A DNA stretch of 9,810 nucleotides from Treponema sp. UBA4328 (lineage in GTDB: Bacteria > Spirochaetota > Spirochaetia > Treponematales > Treponemataceae): NCBI GenBank assembly GCA_002394465.1, contig DGTU01000031.1, forward strand, positions 1 through 9,810, read 5' to 3'. This document shows positions 1 to 6,364 of this stretch, piece by piece (the stretch's first letter is position 1; every line of letters begins with the position of its first letter). Position numbers and translations under genes: made by a program. The notes below the pieces were generated by a model. It did not search any database. It was not told the DNA's origin and saw nothing but the letters and a program-made list of their open reading frames with translations.

Positions 1-128
1 CGAAAATCAAGTTCTACATCAACGCCCGAACAGACGCAAGTGCAGGACTTGAAAAAGCAAAGGCTGAGAGCGGCAAGGTTTGTGACGCAATCACTGCTGA
101 AATCAAAAAGGTTCTGGAAAACGCATAA
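1..128 (+). CDS. C-terminal end of an alpha-D-phosphohexomutase (phosphoglucomutase/phosphomannomutase), 5' truncated by window
   Basis: The third frame stays open from the window edge to a TAA at 126-128 and encodes 41 residues beginning KIKFYINARTDAS. The two bases before the first full codon (CG) fit a proline codon, giving P-KIKFYI. This matches the end of the conserved (S)GTEPKxKFY phosphate-binding loop near the C-terminus of the PGM/PMM family, followed by the usual helical tail (EKAKAESGK...ITAEIKKVLENA). Family members interconvert hexose 1- and 6-phosphates in the cytoplasm for glycolysis and sugar-nucleotide synthesis. The catalytic serine and metal-binding loop lie outside the window, so the substrate cannot be judged. 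A strong terminator follows 36 bases downstream, as expected for the last gene of a unit. Identification rests on one short motif and is fairly but not fully secure. Confidence 0.72.
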   Translation, partial: KIKFYINARTDASAGLEKAKAESGKVCDAITAEIKKVLENA

Positions 129-164
129 AGCAATTTCAGGCTTAAAAGAATAAACTTCAATCAG

Positions 165-205
165 ACTGTCAGCTAAGGTATTCTACCTTATCTGACAGTT
201 TTTTT
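165..205 (+). terminator. Intrinsic terminator of the phosphohexomutase gene
   Basis: Two 16-base arms (165-180 and 184-199) pair with a single mismatch around a three-base TTC loop. The outer stem is ACTGTCAG/CTGACAGT and the inner stem TAAGGTA/TACCTTA. A run of seven T (199-205) follows directly on the + strand. This is a textbook Rho-independent terminator. On the minus strand the stem would also form but lacks a comparable T run, so it should act mainly on the upstream + strand gene. Confidence 0.93.
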
Positions 206-230
206 ATTACATACTCTTATGTAATTCTGG

Positions 231-259
231 TTCAATTTTCCCGTCCAATCTGATAAAAT
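231..259 (+). promoter_or_regulatory. Possible promoter of the dnaQ-like gene
   Basis: TAAAAT at 254-259 is a plausible -10 box (5 of 6 to TATAAT). With a 17-base spacer the -35 position would be TTCAAT at 231-236, a poor match (3 of 6). A promoter is needed here because a strong terminator lies just upstream. If this -10 is used, transcription would begin near 266, on the start codon itself, giving a leaderless or nearly leaderless message. That would fit the absence of a Shine-Dalgarno sequence before this gene. The call is weak because AT-rich DNA offers many such matches. Confidence 0.3.
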
Positions 260-265
260 AAACTC

Positions 266-913
266 ATGAATCCGCAGTTACATCTTTCAACAGGGTACAG
301 GCGTTTCTCAAAAATGATACAGTCAGGGGCAGTTTTCTGTGCGTTTGATACTGAAACAACCGGCTTAAATCCTGATATGGAGCGTATAATTGAAATAGGT
401 GCCGTTAAATTCAATAAGGACGGCATTCTTGATACATACAGCGTACTTATTAATCCGCAGAAACCCCTTCCACAGATATCAATCGAGTTATGCCATATAA
501 CGGATGAAATGCTTGAGGGTAAACCGATATTTTTTGAAGCAGCTGACAGTTTTCTGCGATTTATAAATGGAACAGTTCTGCTTGCCCACAATGCTCAGTT
601 TGACCTTCGTTTTGTAAATGCTGAACTTGCACGCCTCAACAGGCCTCCGCTCAAACAGCTTGCAATTGATACGCTCCGTTTTGCAAGGACAGTTTTTCCC
701 AAGCCGCAGACGACCTCATGGAAACTGAGCTCACTTGCTGAAAAACTCAATATAGAAGTCAAAGAAGCACACCGGGCTCAGGACGATGCCCGTGTCTGCA
801 TGGAAGTTTTTCTGAAATGTGTTGAAGAATATGACAGGATAAAGGGTAGAAAAAAGTTTATCCCCTCGGAGCCTTTGCAGGGTCAATTGGATTTCCATTC
901 TGGAACACCATGA
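266..913 (+). CDS. dnaQ: DnaQ-type DEDDh 3'-5' exonuclease (DNA polymerase III epsilon-like)
   Basis: This 215-residue protein has the complete DEDDh exonuclease set: Exo I FDTETTG with D28 and E30, Exo II HNAQFD with D113, and Exo III HRAQDDA with H169 and D174. Such enzymes remove 3' nucleotides with two metal ions, and in the replicative polymerase they proofread. Residues 205-210 (QGQLDF) fit the QxxLxF type of sliding-clamp-binding peptide, comparable to QTSMAF of E. coli epsilon, which supports a replisome role over RNA turnover. No BRCT, helicase or GIY-YIG domain is fused. The ATG at 266 has no clear Shine-Dalgarno. An in-frame ATG at 314 (M17) would still keep the whole exonuclease fold, so the start is uncertain. 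The gene lies behind a terminator and its last 56 bases overlap the convergent LysM/LytM gene. A stand-alone DnaQ paralogue with a repair role is the main alternative. Confidence 0.9.
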   Translation: MNPQLHLSTGYRRFSKMIQSGAVFCAFDTETTGLNPDMERIIEIGAVKFNKDGILDTYSVLINPQKPLPQISIELCHITDEMLEGKPIFFEAADSFLRFINGTVLLAHNAQFDLRFVNAELARLNRPPLKQLAIDTLRFARTVFPKPQTTSWKLSSLAEKLNIEVKEAHRAQDDARVCMEVFLKCVEEYDRIKGRKKFIPSEPLQGQLDFHSGTP

Positions 914-1736
914 ATGTAATCTGGCTCTTATGGCTGTATGAATCAATTCCTACCGTTCCGAGTTTTTCTCCGTAAGTAACGTATTCACCTTTCGAAACAG
1001 AAACTTTTCCAAGTCCCGTATAGGCATAAATGTGACCGGTTTTACTCTGAACAAATACAACATTTCCAAACCCGCGGTAAGTTCCCGCAAACATTACGGT
1101 TCCTTCCCTGATTGAGTTTACACCTTCATCTTTCTGTGCAGAAAGCGTAACTCCACTCACCTTGCCTTTAAGGTATGAAACCTGAGGATTCTTTACAGGC
1201 CAGTCTAATGACGAATCACCTTTTTTTCCTGAATAGGAATGTGTATCCGTTACGGCCATTTCAACTGAAGAAGTTTTCTGTGCCGGCCTTTTATCAGGAG
1301 CTTTTGTCTGAACCTGGGTCTGCTTCGGGATTTTTATTTTCTGTCCAACCTTTAATCCTGAAGAACCGTCCGCACCATTAAGTTTCTGAAGATCAGCTAC
1401 GGCAATTCCTTTGGCACGGCTGATTCCATACCATGTATCACCCTTCTGAACCGTATAATACTCTGTTGCAGCAGAAAGCACTGCGGTTTTCTGCTTATCA
1501 TCTGAAGCCGGGGCTTTTGTCTGAGCATTATTATTTTCAGCCGGAATAAGAAGAACCTGTCCGGTTTTTATGCCTGTACCGTCAATTTTATTTGCATCAG
1601 AAATTTTCTGGACGGTAGTTCCATATTTTCTGCTTATAGAATACAGGGTATCACCCTTCTGTACGGTATGAGTCGTATCAGCAAAAGATAAAAACGAGAG
1701 AATTAATGCAGTTGAAAATAATAAAATGCGTTTCAT
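858..1736 (-). CDS. Exported protein with two LysM repeats and a degenerate LytM/M23 domain
   Basis: The protein has 292 residues. Residues 1-19 are a signal peptide (MKRILLFS..., hydrophobic core, likely cut after SFA) with no lipobox cysteine, so a periplasmic location is likely. Two LysM domains (about 23-65 and 93-137, each with a VQKGDT start and a G-Q-x-[IL]-x-IP end) should bind peptidoglycan. A linker leads to a LytM/M23 beta-sheet domain (about 177-288) with recognisable EGTVMFAG, GFGNVVFVQ and NPIDP strands. The zinc ligands of active M23 peptidases are missing: the HxGxD region reads KDEGVNS (202-208) and the HxH motif reads QIT (272-274). It is therefore probably not a peptidase and may instead regulate amidases, as EnvC and NlpD do; that role is inferred. 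It begins 9 bases after the HD gene without a clear Shine-Dalgarno. Its end overlaps the convergent dnaQ-like gene by 56 bases. Confidence 0.9.
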   Translation of the reverse strand: MKRILLFSTALILSFLSFADTTHTVQKGDTLYSISRKYGTTVQKISDANKIDGTGIKTGQVLLIPAENNNAQTKAPASDDKQKTAVLSAATEYYTVQKGDTWYGISRAKGIAVADLQKLNGADGSSGLKVGQKIKIPKQTQVQTKAPDKRPAQKTSSVEMAVTDTHSYSGKKGDSSLDWPVKNPQVSYLKGKVSGVTLSAQKDEGVNSIREGTVMFAGTYRGFGNVVFVQSKTGHIYAYTGLGKVSVSKGEYVTYGEKLGTVGIDSYSHKSQITFMVFQNGNPIDPAKAPRG

Positions 1737-1745
1737 ATCATTTTA

Positions 1746-2966
1746 TTATCGGCAAATTTTCTGCAAAAGTTTATAAATATCTATTCCGTTGATTTCACCT
1801 GCATCCGCATATGATGCAAGAACATTGTCGCGTCCGTTCTGGAGGTGTTCGCTCGTGATTCCATATTTGATTGAACGGTCTGCTTCAAGCAGTGCGCTTA
1901 TGTGGTCAGCAAGCCTTACCGTACGTCCGTCAACAGGATTAAAGCTGTCAGAATTGTATTTTGAATTAAGTTCGTCCCAGGTTACGGTAACGTTTTTACC
2001 ATCCTTCATAATTCTGTTGGCAAACTCATCACTACTGAAATACATTATTTCATCAATATACGAAGAATCCATCAGCGGCACAAGTTCCATTCTTACGATT
2101 TCATCTTCAATATTTTTTACTACGCCCGGAAGTTCGTCAGTTGCCTGCTTGACAGGAGAAATAATGTCACGGGTAACAGCTTCCGGAAGATCATGAAAAA
2201 GTGCGCTGAAAAAATCATTGAAGATACGTTTATCGCAATACTTTACACCGGTTTCCCGGAGAAGAAGAAGTGTCAGAACGGCAACAAAGAAACAGTGTCC
2301 GAGAACGCTGGTATGTGGAACACGCGGCGTCTGATTCCATCTTGTCTGAAACCTCAGTCTTTCAACCATCATCATAAAATCAAACGGGCGCTGTCTTGTA
2401 ACAAGAAGCTGCATTCCCTTCAGATCAAGGTATTTCTGTATGTCACGGTTCAGGTCAAGCCTGATTTTTGTAAGGCGTTCTTCTTCATTTACACAGCTGA
2501 CCATTTCAAGTTCACGGAGTGAAGAAAACTTATGGGCAGCACGAAGAACTCTTGCAGCAAGCGCAGTCTTTTTATCAAGCGGGATATTTCCGTTTGTCTG
2601 TCCGATATACATAGTAAACCTGGCAAACAGATCCCTGTCATTTATAAGCGGCTTGTACTGATTTAAGACCCATTCATTAAGACGGATATATTCCTGCGGA
2701 TACTGTTCCCGTATCATCGCCTGGACAGGACTCTTTATATCACAAAGGGCAATTTTCCGAAGGAGATCAAAGAGCGAAGCATATATCATCCAGTTCCAGT
2801 CAATTTCATTTCCCTGAGTTTCTTCGTATTTACCTATGATGTACGCTGCAACCATTTTTTCTGCAGCTTTATCCATCTCAACGATTTCAAAAGGACGCAC
2901 CAGATCATTCCAGCGCTGAATTGAGAAACCTTCAAATATTTTAGAAATAAGTTTAGGTGCAAGCAA
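1746..2966 (-). CDS. HD-domain phosphohydrolase, YfbR-like (probable 5'-deoxynucleotidase type) with a long N-terminal extension
   Basis: The C-terminal half of this 406-residue protein is an HD domain matching the E. coli YfbR active site, as remembered, residue by residue. R209-W210 stands for R18-W19, H224 for H33, H258-D259 for H68-D69, E262 for E72, D267 for D77 and D354 for D137. Spacing matches from R209 through D267. YfbR cleaves deoxynucleoside 5'-monophosphates, so a related nucleotide clean-up reaction is likely, but the substrate here is inferred. The first 190 or so residues (RWNDLVRPFEIVEMDKAAEK onward) are helical, absent from YfbR (about 200 residues), and not a domain I can name. 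The start is TTG at 2964-2966 with a weak GGG seven bases upstream. No ATG occurs before residue 31, and the region in between looks coding. The ORF is in the same frame as the upstream gene, which stops at a TGA 15 bases earlier. Confidence 0.86.
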   Translation of the reverse strand: MLAPKLISKIFEGFSIQRWNDLVRPFEIVEMDKAAEKMVAAYIIGKYEETQGNEIDWNWMIYASLFDLLRKIALCDIKSPVQAMIREQYPQEYIRLNEWVLNQYKPLINDRDLFARFTMYIGQTNGNIPLDKKTALAARVLRAAHKFSSLRELEMVSCVNEEERLTKIRLDLNRDIQKYLDLKGMQLLVTRQRPFDFMMMVERLRFQTRWNQTPRVPHTSVLGHCFFVAVLTLLLLRETGVKYCDKRIFNDFFSALFHDLPEAVTRDIISPVKQATDELPGVVKNIEDEIVRMELVPLMDSSYIDEIMYFSSDEFANRIMKDGKNVTVTWDELNSKYNSDSFNPVDGRTVRLADHISALLEADRSIKYGITSEHLQNGRDNVLASYADAGEINGIDIYKLLQKICR

Positions 2967-2981
2967 AATAAAACCCGTAAA

Positions 2982-3782
2982 TCAGTTGGCGATGCCTTTT
3001 TTCTGATCAGCAGCCATTTTTTCTTTCCAGACAAGAGCTTTCTTTTTATCTTCTTCTGCATCTTCTTTCTGATTAATCAGAAGTGCAATCCTTCTGTCAG
3101 CTATCAGATACTGAATTGCAAGCCTCATGTCATCAATACGATGAGTTGAAAGTTCATAACGGTCACGGTAAGCAGTTGCCGAAGAAGAAAGAAGCTTCCT
3201 TATCAGGCGGATATAAAGAACCGTATCCTCATAGTCTTTCATCGCAGGATCAAAGTATACTTTGCATCCCTCTTTCATGTCGATAAGATTTTTCGCAACC
3301 GTAGCAAAACGTCCCTGAAGTTCAACGAAACTCCAGCGCCACTTTGTATTTTCACCAAAAGCATCAATCAGAAGTTTAATTGCAAGTCCAAGTTTTTTTA
3401 TTATCTCAAAGCGTTTTGTAACCGGTATCTGGGCAATCTGAGCAACCTGTTCTTCAATTTCAGAATACTGGACGTCAATTGCATTTGTAACAATATCTTC
3501 AAGATAAATAATTGCCTTATACAGAATTTTCCGGGCATCATTAAGGGCATCATTGTTTTTGGTATTTATAAGTTCGACACTCAGATTATTAATCGTTATG
3601 TACTCTGTTGAAATACCGATCATGTCTTCGCAGAGTTTTATTTTTTTATATGCAACTCCGGCAGAAGTATCGCTCTGAAGAGTCATAAGAAGTGCTTTTT
3701 CATTTTTCAAAACCTGATCAATATGATCTTTGTACGGTTTTGTCTTTTCCTTCAACAGATCCCTGTCACCAGTTTTTGCCAT
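2982..3782 (-). CDS. Conserved-looking helical protein of unknown function coupled to recN
   Basis: I do not recognise the family. The 266 residues are rich in K, E, I and L and look almost wholly alpha-helical. There is no signal peptide, membrane segment, Walker motif, zinc cluster or obvious catalytic motif. A central stretch (about 115-175: PVTKRFEIIKKLG, FGENTKWRWSFVELQGRF) carries the most distinctive aromatic residues. The tail (about 237-266) is strongly charged (EDAEEDKKKALVWKEK). Its ATG overlaps the recN stop in a TGATG arrangement. A strong GGAGG lies six bases upstream of that junction, so it is well translated and coupled to recN. It is in the same frame as the downstream HD gene, separated by TGA and 15 bases. 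It is probably a cytoplasmic, spirochaete-restricted protein, perhaps a partner of RecN or the HD protein, but only by position. Confidence 0.82.
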   Translation of the reverse strand: MAKTGDRDLLKEKTKPYKDHIDQVLKNEKALLMTLQSDTSAGVAYKKIKLCEDMIGISTEYITINNLSVELINTKNNDALNDARKILYKAIIYLEDIVTNAIDVQYSEIEEQVAQIAQIPVTKRFEIIKKLGLAIKLLIDAFGENTKWRWSFVELQGRFATVAKNLIDMKEGCKVYFDPAMKDYEDTVLYIRLIRKLLSSSATAYRDRYELSTHRIDDMRLAIQYLIADRRIALLINQKEDAEEDKKKALVWKEKMAADQKKGIAN

Positions 3783-5518
3783 CAGATACCTCCAGAAAAC
3801 TTTTCGAGCATGATTTTTGCATGATTAAGAGACTGTTCTGACTGTGCATCACCCGAAAGCATCCGCGCAATTTCAGAAACTCTCTCCTGACCAGCAATTT
3901 TAAATACTTTTGTAGAAGTCTGCTCTCCTGAAACTCCTTTTTGAATCTTAATCTGATTATCGGCATAAACTGCGATACTCGCTAGATGTGTAATGCAAAG
4001 AACCTGACGATTTTTTGCAAGATTCTTCAGATGGAGGCCAACGGAAACGGCAACTTCACCGCCGATTCCTGTATCAATTTCATCAAAAACAAGCGTTCCG
4101 ATACTGTCACTTGCCGAAAGTATTGTTTTCAGCGCAAGCATGACACGGCTTAACTCACCGCCTGAAGCAATTTTTGCAAGGCTCTGAAGCGGGCTGCCTG
4201 GATTTGCACTGATAAGGAACTCGATGTCATCCATTCCGTAAGGACCGCACTTCTGTTCAACTGCAGTTCCCGGCTTTTCAACGATACTGACTGAAAAACG
4301 TGTTCCTTTCATGCCAAGTTCACCAAGAACAGCTTCCACTCCGGCAGCCATTCTCTGAGATGCACTTTTCCTTTCAGCTGAAATTTCCCTGGCTTTTGTA
4401 TAGACACTTTTTTCAAGTGCGGCAATTTCTTTTTCAAGCACATCACGGTCTTTTGATGAATCATTCAGTGTATTGAGCCTGTTCCGGGCATCGTCATGAA
4501 ATTTAATTACTTCATCAATTGAAGCGTTCACTGAAGAAGCATATTTTTTCTTAAGGTTGTACAGAAGCGTGTTTCGTTCCTGTACACTTGCAAGTCTCTC
4601 CGGATCAAACACAAGCGAGTGCTCATAATTCCTGAATTCATCGCTGACATCACTTAGTTCATAAAACAGATTTTCAAACCTGCCGGCGAGTCCTTCAAGT
4701 TTTTTGTCTGTAGAAGAAAGGCTTGATGCAAGTCCGCGGATTTTTTTCATGGCACTTATAATGCCGTTTCCGTCACCGTCAAACAAAGAATTTACGGCAT
4801 TTACATCTGAGAAAAGTTTTTCATACGAAGAAAGCTTAATTTCCTCTTCCTCAAGTTCCTTATCTTCACCGCTTTTTAATTTTGCTTCTTCAATTTCTTT
4901 AACTGCAAAAGTAAGGAGATCAATTTTCTGGGCCTTATCCCTGTCATCAGCATTCAGTTCATCAAGGCGTTTTCTTTTATCAACGAGACTCAGATAATCT
5001 TCCGTATAGGATTTTACGCGTTCATTAAGTCCTGCAAAAGAATCAAGAAATTTACGGTGCTCAGTTACCTTCATCAGTGACTGATGCTCGTGCTGTCCGT
5101 GTATATCAACCAGAAATGAACAGAATGATGCCAGATCCGCACGGGTAACAGGTACAGAACCAATCCAGGCTCCGGTTTTTCCGTTACTCCTGACATAACG
5201 TCTCAAAAGTATTCTGTTATCTTCAAAGGGAATACCATGCTGATTAAGCCAGTCACAGGCTGTTTCTATTTCATCCTCAGAATCTGAAGTACGAAGTTCA
5301 CTTTCTTCAAGGCAGAACATTCCGCTTACAACGGCTTCATCCTGCCCGCTTCTAATCTGTTCAACACCGGCCTTTCCACCCAGCAAAAAAGACAAGGCAC
5401 CGATTAAGAGTGATTTTCCTGCACCAGTTTCGCCGGAAAGAACTGTAAATCCTTTTCCGAATTCAACAGTTGCATTGTCAATCAGTGCAAAATCTTTAAT
5501 TGTGAGTTCTTCAAGCAT
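3782..5518 (-). CDS. recN: DNA repair protein RecN (SMC-like ATPase)
   Basis: RecN is a cytoplasmic SMC-like ATPase that gathers and holds DNA ends during recombinational repair of double-strand breaks. The 578 residues match the usual length of about 550-580. The N-terminal ATPase half has Walker A GETGAGKS (29-36) and the RecN-typical HGQHEHQSL (140-148). A long charged coiled-coil region (about 165-390) separates the halves. The C-terminal half has the ABC signature SGGELSR (452-458), Walker B LVFDEIDTG with D479 and E480, and an H-loop ITHLA with H511. The coil is short compared with true SMC proteins, and no zinc hook is present, which excludes RecF, SbcC and SMC. The start overlaps the NAD kinase gene by 8 bases and has a strong GGAGG seven bases upstream, inside nadK. 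The nadK-recN order recurs in many bacteria. I see no SOS-type operator before it. Confidence 0.97.
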   Translation of the reverse strand: MLEELTIKDFALIDNATVEFGKGFTVLSGETGAGKSLLIGALSFLLGGKAGVEQIRSGQDEAVVSGMFCLEESELRTSDSEDEIETACDWLNQHGIPFEDNRILLRRYVRSNGKTGAWIGSVPVTRADLASFCSFLVDIHGQHEHQSLMKVTEHRKFLDSFAGLNERVKSYTEDYLSLVDKRKRLDELNADDRDKAQKIDLLTFAVKEIEEAKLKSGEDKELEEEEIKLSSYEKLFSDVNAVNSLFDGDGNGIISAMKKIRGLASSLSSTDKKLEGLAGRFENLFYELSDVSDEFRNYEHSLVFDPERLASVQERNTLLYNLKKKYASSVNASIDEVIKFHDDARNRLNTLNDSSKDRDVLEKEIAALEKSVYTKAREISAERKSASQRMAAGVEAVLGELGMKGTRFSVSIVEKPGTAVEQKCGPYGMDDIEFLISANPGSPLQSLAKIASGGELSRVMLALKTILSASDSIGTLVFDEIDTGIGGEVAVSVGLHLKNLAKNRQVLCITHLASIAVYADNQIKIQKGVSGEQTSTKVFKIAGQERVSEIARMLSGDAQSEQSLNHAKIMLEKFSGGI

Positions 5519-6362
5519 TTGAAGGTCCTCCGGACCAGTTTAATTTTGAACGAAGTGCATGATAGAATTTTTCTTTCGTGCACCCTACGAGAAGGGCTTT
5601 TTCTTCAAGCCGGTGGATTTTTATACAGTCATCTACATGAAGATCAACCGGAATCTGCCCGTCAACACTGACAACTACATCGCCGATTCTTGAAGGCTTT
5701 ATTGTAATTTCAATTTCACCTTTTGAACTCAGAACCATCGGACGGCTTGAAAGTGAAAATGCATTTATCAGCGTCATTACCATTGCATCAAGACCGGGAT
5801 CAATTATCGGACCACCGGCACTTGCAGAATATGCCGTCGAACCTGTCGCTGTTGAAATTATAATTCCGTCTCCCTTTATCTGCCCAAGCGGAACTCCGTC
5901 ATAGGCAACTTCAAATGAAATCGTGTGACCTGCTGTTTTTGCACTTATAACGACGTCATTCAAACCGGTCGAACGGAAACGCCTGTAATTACCACGGATC
6001 AGTTCAGCCTGAAGCATTGTTCTAGAAGCAATTACAGACTTGCCTTTCAGGAATTTTTCAAGTTCCTGTTTCCATTCATTTTTCTGAACCGAAGCAATAA
6101 ATCCAAACGAACCGAAATTAACCGGAAATATCGGAATCCCAAGCGAAGCACAGCCCCTTGCAGCGAACAGAACCGTTCCATCGCCACCGAGGGTTATAAC
6201 GAAGTCAAATCCATGAAACGGATATTCCTCGCTGAATCCACCGAACATAAAAATAGAAGACTTGATTTTATGAGCATCGAGATATTCTTTTATTTCCTCG
6301 CCCATAGCCTTGGATTCTTCTTTGTAAGTGTTAACAACAATAAGACAACTATTGTACGACAT
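5511..6362 (-). CDS. nadK: NAD kinase
   Basis: NAD kinase phosphorylates the 2'-OH of NAD to make NADP, the only route to NADP in most bacteria, and works in the cytoplasm. The 283 residues fit the family. GGDGT is at 59-63 with the catalytic D61, and the NFGSFGFI loop at 82-89 stands for the usual N-x-G-x-L-G-F. A substrate-binding asparagine is in LND (134-136). GDGIIISTATGSTAYSASAGGP (from 164) forms the glycine-rich NAD site. The ATG follows the DegT-like gene stop by two bases (TAATAATG). A GGGA lies too far upstream to be a good ribosome site, so re-initiation by terminating ribosomes is likely. The 3' end overlaps recN by 8 bases and carries the recN Shine-Dalgarno. The product could support the NADPH-using flavoprotein encoded earlier in the operon. 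Confidence 0.97.
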   Translation of the reverse strand: MSYNSCLIVVNTYKEESKAMGEEIKEYLDAHKIKSSIFMFGGFSEEYPFHGFDFVITLGGDGTVLFAARGCASLGIPIFPVNFGSFGFIASVQKNEWKQELEKFLKGKSVIASRTMLQAELIRGNYRRFRSTGLNDVVISAKTAGHTISFEVAYDGVPLGQIKGDGIIISTATGSTAYSASAGGPIIDPGLDAMVMTLINAFSLSSRPMVLSSKGEIEITIKPSRIGDVVVSVDGQIPVDLHVDDCIKIHRLEEKALLVGCTKEKFYHALRSKLNWSGGPSNA

Positions 6363-6364
6363 TA

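Noticed and set aside
232..591. Open frame of 119 codons on the minus strand
   Set aside because: It is antisense to the DnaQ-like gene, over its Exo I region and up to the Exo II motif. No recognisable domain or ribosome site.
841..866. Possible hairpin with a T run on the minus strand just after the LysM/LytM stop
   Set aside because: The GGG/CCC ends pair over only three or four bases before mismatching, and the T run lies inside the loop rather than after the stem, so it does not qualify as a terminator.
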